Part shown: positions 39,530 through 48,051 of the stretch, in pieces
Layout of the letters: each line of letters begins with the position of its first letter
How positions within the stretch are numbered: the first letter of the stretch is position 1
Assembly: GCF_963678635.1 (NCBI RefSeq)
Contig: NC_087065.1
Span: forward strand, 62,646,754-62,710,753
DNA: 64,000 nt
From: Symsagittifera roscoffensis
Lineage: Eukaryota > Xenacoelomorpha > Acoela > Convolutidae
Direction of reading: 5' to 3'
Program-made: the position numbers and the translations under genes
Notes under the pieces: generated by a model
The model's database searches: none
The model's input: the letters and a program-made list of their open reading frames with translations, nothing else
What the model was told of the DNA's origin: nothing

Positions 39530-41640
39530 TTTCTAACAAGGAGGGTTGCTAAGAAGTTTAAGTCACTCCGGAGGGTTACTTCGGAGGGTTGTTAAGACAC
39601 TTATTCTGCCTCGGAGGGTTACTTCGGAGGGTACCTTAATCACCCAAGTTACTTCGGAGGGTCCCCCTAAACTTACTAAGGAGGGTCAATAAGATGCTTA
39701 ATATGCTCCGGAGGGTTACTTCGGAGGGTACTTCAAAAATTTTCAAATTTCTGAACCTCACTTAGAAGGGCCTTCAATTAACTTCAGGAAGCGTCAAAAG
39801 AAGCTAAATTCTCTATGGGGGGCTGATCTTAACTTCTTTGGATGATCTCGTGGAAATTTTTCACTAAGGAGGGTTGCTGAGGGGTTTAGCTGACTCCGGA
39901 GGGTTACTTCGGAGGGTTCCCCAAAAATCAAGAAAAAAGGTTGTGTTATCGCGATAAAGTCTCCAAAAGCGGTCCACCTGACTTAAAACTAGGTTGGCTG
40001 ACACGGTCAACCTTCCCAGTAGGATTAAAAAGGTGCTTTGATAAAATTTTCTGCCGCTCGGAGGGTTACCTGTAATTTGGACCCTCCGAACCAACAAATT
40101 CTAAAAAAAGTTTCTTTTCCGAGATTATCAACCCAAAAACGGTTGCGGTCCGGAAAAGTGGTCCAAAACTTCGACTTATGGTACCAAATTGATCCCGATC
40201 GGTTGACTAGTCTTTGAGAAATTGCCAAAAACGTGTTTGTCCAAATGGGCTTTTTTCACCACCTATGTAGGTTCTGAGAAATTTTTTCCGCAATTCCTAT
40301 TGAAAGTGCCTAAAAATAATTGAAACGAGCAAAGTAGCCCTGTACGGCACTGGAATAGTGCAAACAACCGGATCAAAATTGGTTTGGAGACAAAAATTTG
40401 GCCAATACTATCAAATTTGGACCCTCCGATTCCTTCCTTTTCCAATCCTTAAGTCGTTAGCTCTATCTATGGAGCTAGTCGGAGGGTTACTCAAGAATTT
40501 TTCTGGCAGCCGAGCACTTTATGCTAGCACGCTCCTAATACAAAAAATTTTATTGCTCTAACTCTAAAAACTAAAAAACTCGATCCCCAAAACAGATTGA
40601 CAAAATTCAGAAAATTATCGAAATTTTGACCGAAAAATTTTGGCTTTTTCCAACTTTTACTGAGTCTTTTCTCACGCGGTTTCTTTAGTTAGGGGGTTCG
40701 AACTACGTAGCTACTCCCTATATAAAAGCTTTTTGCTGTTCGGAAAAGCTCGAATATCCAAAAATTTGGGGGTCTATACTTTGTCAAAAATCAGTAATTT
40801 TCGACAAAATTTGGGTGTTTCTTGGGTCTAAATAGGAGATAAGTAATATATAGTAAGGACAATAATCTATTAGCAGTCGTTAATGAATATTACTATACCC
40901 TCCTTTGCACCAAAATATCCGAGTTAAGACCCTTAACTCGGAAATTTGTGATCGACGGAGGGTACAATCGGACCGCGCCAATCGTGCCCCCCACCAATTA
41001 AGTTTTAATGAAATAGTACCCGAACGATACTAAAATTGTTTCAACGATACCCAACAGTCGTTGTGGATGTTGTCCCTATGTCCCTGTTGAGTGTGGAACA
41101 CGTCGGTCAGCTTGCCACTCTACCCTCCGGTCACCGGCAAAATCACCATTAACGTGCTTAAATACTCAAATTACACTCAAGGGAGGGTATCCAACCCTTC
41201 ACCAAAACACACAATCTTTCTATCAGAAATGATATAGATCAATCTGAAACAACAACAAATAGGAAGGTCAGATCACATCTCGTCCAGAAATAACATATTA
41301 ACTGTCACTTTATGTTTTTTATTGTTTTTGGTCTTTTTTGGATTTTTTACTGTTTTTTGTACTTTTTTGTTTTCAAATAAATTTGTTTTTGGCTTTTTCT
41401 TGGTTATACACTATTTTTGTTTGATTTTACGCTTTCTCTTTAATTGTTTTTGGTCCTGGGACCTCGGGACAAGCGGGCTCTAGATTTCCCACCTAACCCT
41501 CCGGCCCCCGGAATTTTCTGTGTTAACTAAGTTAAAAAGCTAAATAGTACTAGACGGAGGGTACGCACCTTCCCCCTAGTACAATAACGGTCATTAAGGC
41601 CTCTAACTCGGGCATACGCCCGGAGCGGAGGGTTCGTCGC
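39530..41640 (-). repeat. Field of GGAGGGT/ACCCTCC motifs, E1 leader
   Basis: More than 20 copies of GGAGGGT or its complement, often as TCCGGAGGGTTACTTCGGAGGGT pairs in 39565-39915 and singly to 41635. The left part is dense and mostly in one orientation; the right part has both. Spacing is irregular, so this is not a simple satellite. Confidence 0.85.
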
Positions 41641-41682
41641 TGAAACGCTTGCTGATCATGATGGTCTTATGCCTTTGACAGG

Positions 41683-41699
41683 CCCACCCAGGAGCGCCA
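41683..41699 (-). other. Primer-binding site, E1
   Basis: On the plus strand CCCACCCAGGAGCGCCA ends with CCA, as the 3' end of a tRNA would, and sits 12 bp from the 5' LTR. E2 has CACCCAGGAGCGCCA, 11 bp from its own LTR (61449-61463). This identity between otherwise divergent leaders marks it as the PBS. The sequence resembles the 3' end of animal tRNA-Asn (CCCACCCAGG..CGCCA) with changes in the acceptor stem; this comparison is from memory. Confidence 0.75.
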
Positions 41700-41711
41700 T
41701 AAAAACGTCTA

Positions 41712-42598
41712 TGTAACATTCGCCCAAATACTACACAGCGACGGAGCGTAGAAAAAGTACCTATTAACGACTGGCAGACGTCAATTACCTTAATCCTACT
41801 CGTTTTTCACCGTCTCGACCTTGCCAGTTGATTTTCTGGTCTGTTTAGGGCTAAGTAAAAAGTTACTATTTTTAGGCCATCAGTCAAACGACTTTTGATC
41901 AGCTTTCGTTTACATGCGAACACGACCACATAGCTGAGTCTCGGATCCTCAGACTACGTGATTGCCATTAAAAACACGGCTCGAACAACCTATTTTAATA
42001 TGTTTTTGTGTGACAGTTCTATATTAAATCCATTGGAGATGGATTGACCCTTTCCTCTTTCTAGCTACTCATATTCTAAAATATCAAATAATACCGGTGT
42101 TAATTCAGAGTTTTACGACATCCAAGTAGCTACAAAGTCAGCTTTTTATAGTTCCTTCACATAAAACAGTCTCTGGGGTACCAAGCCTCCGCTCCCGTAA
42201 TCTTCCTGAGATAACGTTATTATCTCTTCCAATTTGTGGCACGGAAGGGTTCCGTGGAATATTCCTTCCCCACTGAAGCTTCCGTCTCCACTAATATCCT
42301 CTGCTAAGAGTCTTATCGTGTGTTGTTGCCACGATAAGAGGCTTCGTGTTTTTCGTCTCTTGTGCGACCGTTTTCCACAATATTTGTCGTTGTTCTGTTT
42401 TTTTCGTCGTTTTTCGTCAAAATGGCCGTCTTTTTTTGTATTTCTGAGAAATATCCACTCTTCAAACGAAATTTTAACAATAAAAATTCTAGAATATTCC
42501 TACCATACTTCGCAATAGTTTCTCGTTAATAAGGCCTTTATTCGTTTTCTTTCGTGTCGCCGGAAGGTTGCACTGTGCCTATCTGGCAGAATGGCACA
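41712..42598 (-). repeat. E1 5' LTR
   Basis: 887 bp, direct copy of 15780-16664 with about 3% difference. The minus strand has TATAAAAAGC (plus 42141-42150) as TATA box, so transcription would run leftwards into the leader and ORF1. The right end abuts CTT (42599-42601). Confidence 0.93.
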
Positions 42599-42601
42599 CT
42601 T
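42599..42601. other. Target-site duplication of E1, right copy (CTT)
   Basis: Partner of 15777-15779. The flanking E2 coding sequence continues on the right from here. Confidence 0.85.
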
Positions 42602-43452
42602 GTTCGATGCTTGGGAGGCTCCACCACGAAACCCGGACTCCCCAGCAACTTCAGAGGCCTGTAATTGATGGGTCCCATGACCGATTCTGTGGGAATCCCT
42701 GTCAGATCCGCCGTCTCCATTATTTTTGCTCTTGAGAAATGCGTCTCGTGAGCCTTCAACCAGTCCACGCACTGGTGTCTACCCAAGTCTTCATGTGACA
42801 CTCGCTCAAGACCCAAAGCTTCCGCCAACTCTTCCTGCACTCCAGATCTTCCAAGTCCAGCTCCTTCACCTTCTCCACATATCTCGACCTACTGGTCTCC
42901 GCTGGCCTCTCCACCCTCTTGTTCTCCACCACCACCACCGAGGATATTACCGAACCCTGAGGTGTTGATGACGTTGCCTCCTCGGCCTCCATGGGTGCTG
43001 CGCCTGGTAACCTGTCCGGCTGCTCCTCGAGCTGTCTCTAGAATCGACCGTCGCTCCCAGGCGACTGGATAAAGCTCTTGGGTTGAAGAAAGGTGGATTT
43101 GGGGGTGGCCCGAACGTAACTTGGGCCGTCTCTAGCAACTCTGCCTCCAACGCGCTTATGTGCCTTTGAAAGACTTCATTCAACCACTCTACTCCCCTGG
43201 GCCTGTCAAAGTGAATCCCGTCTGAGGATGCGTCGTCGGAGAAAACAGATCACCCATCTGCTCGGCTACGTCCAGTAATCCAACGGGGAGGACGCTCCTT
43301 TGATGTATTTGCCTGATTATTTCGTTCAGGTTTCGCACCTTCGTGTTCATCTCCATCGCGTGTTGGTCCGCCTTCATGTTGTAAGGAATGGTGCACACCG
43401 TGAGAATGGCAGGATCCATTTGAATCCGCAATTCCTCAAGGATGCAGCTCAT
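42602..43452 (-). pseudogene. ORF2 SGNH C-terminal half and linker, E2 (several frameshifts)
   Basis: Four overlapping frames together continue the SGNH hydrolase of frame 43449-44897. 43189-43452 has the helix MSCILEELRIQMDPAIL and SVLPVGLLDVAEQM. DGIHFD with the block V Asp and His lies near 43216-43236 in another frame. Then come NEVFQRHISALEAELLE, a Pro/Ser-rich linker with SSVVVVENKRVERP, and LGRHQCVDWLKAHETHFSRAK with PLKLLGSPGFVVEPPKH, which runs into the E1 insertion. E3 shows the same order at 6200-7060. At least three one-base shifts separate the pieces. Confidence 0.8.
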
Positions 43453-44897
43453 CTTGTCATTAGCCTCGTCACATTCCTGGCCTCCCCCCTGGACACGTCA
43501 TTCGTCCCGATCATTAGAGTTACCGTGTACACTCTTGCCATCACTAGCATCTCAAGTGGTGCCAACATCTGTGGCGTCGCAGCTCCAGCGAAAATCAAGA
43601 TCCCCGTTTGCCAATGTGATTGAATCTGGGTCAGCTCCCGCAGCAGGCTGTCCCCTACGATCAGGTGGACCGCCCCCTCTGCCACACGTGGCTGCGTGAG
43701 GTACTCCACCCAAGCCGCGTCATGGAAGCAATCCCTCCTGACTCTCTGTGCCGTGCTCCAATCCATACGATTGTGCCTGTGGTATCTGCCTTCTGTGTTC
43801 TTCTTGTAGCTTGAGATCCCCACACTCCTGATAGGTTGCTCCCTCCACGTCGGGGGTAGCTCCACTCTTGCTGGACTCTCACGATTCCTTAGCTGTAGCC
43901 TCTCGTTCAATTCTTTCAGTCGTGACGAGCTACCGCTCACCTGACTACCACTCGGGGTTGAACTCGGGGTATATCCAGGCAGCGCGACGTCCATCAATGG
44001 GCGTATTGTTTTTGTCTCTAGGCCACGCAGGGAGGACGCTGATTCGGTTGATATCCACACCTCCAACCCCTCATTCATATGCTCTTGAGCCGCGCGGTCA
44101 AGGTTAAATCGTCCCTTCGATCTGGGAGCTTCGTCCACCTCCATACGCGACTCTGGCCTTGAGCCGGTAACCATTCGCTCCTTGGGCCTAGCCTCTTTCT
44201 GCATATCGAGCTCGCGTTGTCGTTGCTGGATTCTCCCAAGCTCCGACTTCAGCTGCTCAAAATTCGCGGCATTCTCTCGCACTCTTTGTTCTTGTAGATG
44301 CTCAGCTTTCAGCATATCCAGTTCCCTCCGCGCTTGGTCCTTTTCGACGACCGCTTGATCCCTCTCCAGTTTTGCCTGATCTCTCTCAAGCTTCGCTTGA
44401 TCCCGGTCGAGGTTCGCCTTGTTCCTCTCCCGCTGAGTCCTCTCAAGCTCTCTCTTCATAGTACTGAGGTCCGGGCACGCTTCCCCCGTTTGTTGCGCTC
44501 GCGTCATTGATGGCATCTTACTCGTGCTCTGGGCTGTAGATCTGGCCGATGGTCTGATCGGTAATGGGAAATCCCCTGCGCCATACTCGGTATTGTTGCT
44601 CAAGCCAGGGTTCCTTGCCAAGTCGAATCCCCTTATTCCTCCATCCACATTCCAGGACAGCCATCTGGTTTGCTCTTGGTTGGATATTCCATCAGTGGTG
44701 TAGCCGACCATTAGAACCGCTTCTGTTGCAGACTCCCGGCATTCGCCCTGTTCTTCCAATTGGAGGATGGCGTTCAGCATCACCGCCATTCTCTCATCCA
44801 CTTGAGTGTAATCCAGATCCCTGAGGCGCCTGTACAACTCATCAAGTGTGGGCCTTTTCAAAGCCGATGGCATGGACTTCCAGAATCGATCTGCCAT
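43449..44897 (-). CDS. ORF2 N-terminus, coiled coil and SGNH blocks I-III, E2
   Basis: 482-codon frame, the best N-terminal part of ORF2. Residues 1-110 are the unrecognised N-terminal domain (LKRPTLDELYRRLRDLDY, TEAVLMVGYTTDG, RWLSWNVDGG). Residues ~145-240 form a coiled coil with near-perfect heptads (LERDQAK, LDRDQAK). A linker leads to HLIVGDSLLREL (GDS at 415-417) and LMIGTNDVSRGEA (GTND at 464-467), the SGNH nucleophile and oxyanion blocks. It ends by frameshift at 43449. The ATG at 44897 lies about 213 bases after the candidate splice acceptor and 24 after the short repeats; E3 has the same start context. Confidence 0.83.
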   Translation of the reverse strand: MADRFWKSMPSALKRPTLDELYRRLRDLDYTQVDERMAVMLNAILQLEEQGECRESATEAVLMVGYTTDGISNQEQTRWLSWNVDGGIRGFDLARNPGLSNNTEYGAGDFPLPIRPSARSTAQSTSKMPSMTRAQQTGEACPDLSTMKRELERTQRERNKANLDRDQAKLERDQAKLERDQAVVEKDQARRELDMLKAEHLQEQRVRENAANFEQLKSELGRIQQRQRELDMQKEARPKERMVTGSRPESRMEVDEAPRSKGRFNLDRAAQEHMNEGLEVWISTESASSLRGLETKTIRPLMDVALPGYTPSSTPSGSQVSGSSSRLKELNERLQLRNRESPARVELPPTWREQPIRSVGISSYKKNTEGRYHRHNRMDWSTAQRVRRDCFHDAAWVEYLTQPRVAEGAVHLIVGDSLLRELTQIQSHWQTGILIFAGAATPQMLAPLEMLVMARVYTVTLMIGTNDVSRGEARNVTRLMTR

Positions 44898-44920
44898 TTC
44901 TGTAATTTCTAGATGATCTT

Positions 44921-45005
44921 GAGTATTAGCAACTTGTGAATTACCTTAGCAACTTGAGTATTACCTTAGCAACATGAGTATTACCTTAGCAACTTGAGTA
45001 CTTGA
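44921..45005 (-). repeat. Four 20-bp tandem repeats before ORF2, E2
   Basis: The unit on the plus strand is TTACCTTAGCAACTTGAGTA. It sits directly upstream of the ORF2 ATG. On the minus strand each unit contains AAGGTAAT, which resembles a 5' splice donor, but no use can be inferred. Confidence 0.8.
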
Positions 45006-45109
45006 GAGTTAACTTCTTGAAGCGTTGTTCAACTTGTGTGTTCGTTCAAGGACTTCCTTTCTTTCAATTGAATGTAGTTGGGTAGTCAATTTGACTTTAC
45101 CAAATCAAT

Positions 45110-45137
45110 CTGAAAATAACACTCGATTTTTAGACTA
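45110..45137 (-). promoter_or_regulatory. Candidate 3' splice site before ORF2, E2
   Basis: On the minus strand TTAGTCTAAAAATCGAGTGT is followed by TATTTTCAG and ATTGATTTGG, nearly the same as E3. The rest of the E2 spacer (44898-45417) is AT-rich and shows no gene. Confidence 0.55.
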
Positions 45138-45417
45138 ACAGGCTATGTTCCTAACCTAAAACCCCCCTTGCTACTATAGTTAAGACCCTTTCCTTTTCGT
45201 TCTACTAAAATAGTTCAATTGAAAATTTTCTAAAAGCATGCAGACTCATTTTATGTTTTAGCACCATCAGTCATTTAAAATTTAATTGTCATGCCAATCA
45301 CCTTTAAGATCCTTTTACCTGTTTTGTACCCCCACACCTAACTCGAGATCCTCCCCTCATACCCAACTCGAGACCCCCGTGTACCCGACTCAGGCGATGC
45401 TCAAGTAGTATTTCTTA

Positions 45418-46422
45418 TTAAGATGTACTATTATCTCCGTTACTGCGAAGACCACATGTAGGATAGCGTACAATTCCCACGGGCTCAATTTGCCCCACGT
45501 TCTGATACTCTCTCTTGAAGTCAGCCTCCAGTCTTGATTTGAAACTCATGTCCGCCGTGATACAGATTGCGCTAGTCCTGTCTGAGAGAATGAAGTCACT
45601 ATCCGTTATCAGGATGTTTTCCGAGTATTCGTTTGGTATTTCAAACTTCGTTTTGAAATTCCGTCCTATGGTAGGCTCAGCCTCCTCCCCATCCAGTTCC
45701 AATCCGCTCGTTTCTCTCACTTCCCTGAGTTTCTTTATCATCAAATTTTTGGTGTGGGTAAGTCCTACCCCCACTCCCCGGACAAAAATATTCATCGACG
45801 TCCCCGTCGATGGTGCTGGGTTCATAATGTCTGGTGGAATATCTAGCGGCCTGTCTGTTGCTGTCCAGCCGAAGAGGGGATTTTCCGTTTTCATGTGCTT
45901 TCCCGCTGATACGTCAACTTGTTGTATGCATTGTCCTTCGTCGCCTCCGTTCTTGACATCGCGCATCCATTCTAATATCCTCAAGTTCGTATTCTCCCTC
46001 CTCTCTATCTCGCTCTGTTCCAAATCCGTCTCCCGCTCCGGTGTCGAGTAGTCTTCTTGTGGGTAGTGTTCATTATCATTGATGATTTGCCATTCATCAT
46101 CTGCCGCCAGTTCACCCACACTTAGTAGTTCTTTGCCTAGGTCGTCGGGCTGTATCTTATCAATCAGGAAATCGTCCCCGTACCTGTTGTACCTCATGCC
46201 TGTTCGTTTGCGATTGCCACTCCCTGTCCCCGCTGGTATTGATAAGTCTGGTTCTGTCCACTTCGGCACCTCACCTTGCTCCGGATCGTTCCAGTCTTCT
46301 TCCACAAAAGATTCCGCTTCAGAGTCCGCTTCTATTTTTTCATTGTCATCCAAACTCAAGTTCTCATTGCCATCATTTTTCTCTCTGATGCCTTTTTCGT
46401 TCACTTCACATGCTGGCTCCAC
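45418..46422 (-). CDS. ORF1 tail and macrodomain with internal deletion, E2
   Basis: 334-codon frame running from CEVNEKGIREKNDGNE through acidic sequence, LRILEWMRDV and FVRGVGVGLTHTKNL into the macrodomain (ITDSDFILSDRTSAICITADMSFKSRLEADFKREYQNV). It shows that integrase tail and macrodomain belong to one ORF1. About 0.2 kb of the macrodomain core is deleted, and the last 24 residues are read out of frame; the correct frame there still encodes the final helix and the KKYYLSIA end. This macrodomain cannot fold. Confidence 0.75.
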   Translation of the reverse strand: MEPACEVNEKGIREKNDGNENLSLDDNEKIEADSEAESFVEEDWNDPEQGEVPKWTEPDLSIPAGTGSGNRKRTGMRYNRYGDDFLIDKIQPDDLGKELLSVGELAADDEWQIINDNEHYPQEDYSTPERETDLEQSEIERRENTNLRILEWMRDVKNGGDEGQCIQQVDVSAGKHMKTENPLFGWTATDRPLDIPPDIMNPAPSTGTSMNIFVRGVGVGLTHTKNLMIKKLREVRETSGLELDGEEAEPTIGRNFKTKFEIPNEYSENILITDSDFILSDRTSAICITADMSFKSRLEADFKREYQNVGQIEPVGIVRYPTCGLRSNGDNSTS

Positions 46423-46440
46423 CAGTAGGTACTCGAGTCC

Positions 46441-46773
46441 CTACATGTCCTTTGGTATACACCAGTCCTCTGGGGATGGGACATGAGGCTTCAGATTTTC
46501 ATAATGTGCTGCTCGCCCAGTACTCAAGCGGTAGAACCGTCCTTGTTGATGTACTTCCGTTATCATGAATGGTCCTCTCCATTTCTTGAGTAGTTTCTTC
46601 GTCCCTTTGGGCGGTATGACATTCTGGAAAACCCACACGTACTGGCCCACCTCATATGGCTTCGCCTGTAATATCCTTTCATCATATTTCTTGCGCTGTC
46701 TCATTTGTGTTTGCGCAGTGTTTCTCCTGCATAGCTCGTTTATTTCCTGCTGTCTCCTGATCGCTTTTTTCAC
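46441..46773 (-). CDS. pol: Integrase C-terminal domain, E2
   Basis: 110-codon frame with LCRRNTAQTQMRQRKKYDERI, KPYEVGQYVWVFQNVIPPKGTKKLLKKW, GPFMITEV and FYRLSTGRAAHYENLKPH. It is separated from the catalytic core (46945-48051) by a damaged stretch (46774-46944; YMTDWDKYLP and YPEYEG-like sequence in other frames) and from the tail by a stop at 46441. Confidence 0.85.
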   Translation of the reverse strand: MKKAIRRQQEINELCRRNTAQTQMRQRKKYDERILQAKPYEVGQYVWVFQNVIPPKGTKKLLKKWRGPFMITEVHQQGRFYRLSTGRAAHYENLKPHVPSPEDWCIPKDM

Positions 46774-46944
46774 GTAAGCTTGAGGCGACGTCCTCTTCCC
46801 TTCCTATTCCGGGTAAAAGAATGTCAGGGGCATTGCTCTCTCTCTGCCTGTCAACATCATGAAAGGACTGATGCCCGTTGTTGAGTGTTGAGTACTGTTG
46901 TATGCCCCTACGACTTGCGGCAGATATTTATCCCAGTCTGTCAT

Positions 46945-48051
46945 TTACCTTGAGCAGTATACCCTCAGCATATTCACCAACGTTCTATTCTGTCTCTCTA
47001 CCAGCCCGTTGGTCTGAGGATGGTAAGTCGTTGAGTGTGCTTGAGCGATGTGTGACCTCTTCATTAATTCTTTAGTCAAGTCCCCCACAAAGGCCTTGCC
47101 GTTGTCTGACTGAAAAGTCATTGGACAATCATACCTCGCTATCCAATGGGTTATCAAGTGGTCACAAGTCTTCTCTGCCAAAGCTGTTTGACACGGCACC
47201 GCTTCTGCCAGCTTTGTGAATTGGTCAATTATAACCAGTATCTGGTTATACCCCGACTCCGTCATGCAGATCTTTTGATGGTCTATCTGCACCACTTCAT
47301 TAAATTCCGAGCTTTCCACCAATTTGAGTGGGAATTTCATCTTCCTTGGGTCTTTCACTTGAAGGCATGCCAAGCATGCATTCACCCACCTCTCGCAAGC
47401 TTTCCTCAATCCTGGCCAATCGAACCTGTGAAGTATTCTTTGTTGCATCTTGTCTATCCCCTGGTGCCCCATCTGATCGTGCGATCTGAACAGCACCTCT
47501 GTCTGATACAATTGTGGTAATATGATTAGGTTGTGCTTGTGTAATATCTTCTCCTCGTCTTTTCTCTTGCATGCTACCACCCCGTCAGCTGTGTGATAGA
47601 GTAAATCTTTCCTTTCTTTGTAGAACTGGCTCAGGATCTTGTAGCTGTCTTCTTCAAGTTCCCCTTTCTCGTTGGACCCGGTTCGGATCCATTTGGAGAG
47701 GTTACTTGTCATCTTGTCATTCTTTTGGGCTCTTATCAGGTCCGACAGCCTATATCTCGCCTTGACATGTTTCTTTAGTGCCATGATCTGTCCATTCATT
47801 TCCCCAGGGTTGTGGATGTCGTCATTCAGCTTCACGCATATTATCCTCTTCACGATCTTCATATCATCTTCTGGTACCAGATTTGTTCTGTCATTTGAGT
47901 TGCATGATAGTTCCCTGAATGTTTTCCTCGAAACTGCAATTCTTTCAAGTTCTTCACCTCCTCGTACTTCCTGTACGTCCAAGTTGTACGTTCCTGAGGA
48001 TGGATCTGTTTGTAATTCCCTGTCGCGGTGTCTAATCTTCTCTTCTGCCAC
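46945..48051 (-). CDS. pol: Integrase HHCC and DDE core, E2 (downstream duplicate)
   Basis: 368-codon frame with a full set of integrase residues: His191 and His196 (RSHDQMGHQG), Cys226 and Cys229 (NACLACL), Asp257 (VVQIDHQK), Asp316 (TFQSDNGKAF) and Glu352 (NGLVERQN), giving D35E spacing. The first ~180 residues are the spacer shared with E1 (KARYRLSDLIRAQ). It ends near MLRVYCSR by frameshift. This is the most complete integrase in the window. Confidence 0.92.
   Translation of the reverse strand: MAEEKIRHRDRELQTDPSSGTYNLDVQEVRGGEELERIAVSRKTFRELSCNSNDRTNLVPEDDMKIVKRIICVKLNDDIHNPGEMNGQIMALKKHVKARYRLSDLIRAQKNDKMTSNLSKWIRTGSNEKGELEEDSYKILSQFYKERKDLLYHTADGVVACKRKDEEKILHKHNLIILPQLYQTEVLFRSHDQMGHQGIDKMQQRILHRFDWPGLRKACERWVNACLACLQVKDPRKMKFPLKLVESSEFNEVVQIDHQKICMTESGYNQILVIIDQFTKLAEAVPCQTALAEKTCDHLITHWIARYDCPMTFQSDNGKAFVGDLTKELMKRSHIAQAHSTTYHPQTNGLVERQNRTLVNMLRVYCSR

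Larger units (their letters stand above)
38570..41682 (-). other. E1 5' leader, about 3.1 kb, non-coding
   Basis: No convincing ORF. It holds a duplicated hairpin block (39042-39330) and a long field of GGAGGGT motifs (about 39530-41640). The E2 leader (58884-61448) is also long and repeat-rich but with unrelated repeats. A leader of this length may hold the packaging signal, the donor for ORF2 splicing and possibly an internal entry site; none of these can be located from one sequence. Confidence 0.7.
15780..42598 (-). mobile_element. E1: 26.8-kb giant LTR retrotransposon inserted in E2
   Basis: Direct repeats at 15780-16664 and 41712-42598 differ by roughly 25-30 bases by eye, start TGTAACATTCGCC and end GGCACA. 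A 3-bp CTT duplication flanks them. All coding sequence is on the minus strand: ORF1 from 38569 to 29186 (Gag to macrodomain, 9.4 kb) and ORF2 from 28667 to 17429. ORF2 contains a tandem duplication; without it, it is 8,754 bp, close to the 8,740 bp of E2. The leader between PBS and Gag is about 3.1 kb and full of GGAGGGT motifs. Several frameshifts make this copy defective, though less so than E2 or E3. Confidence 0.93.
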
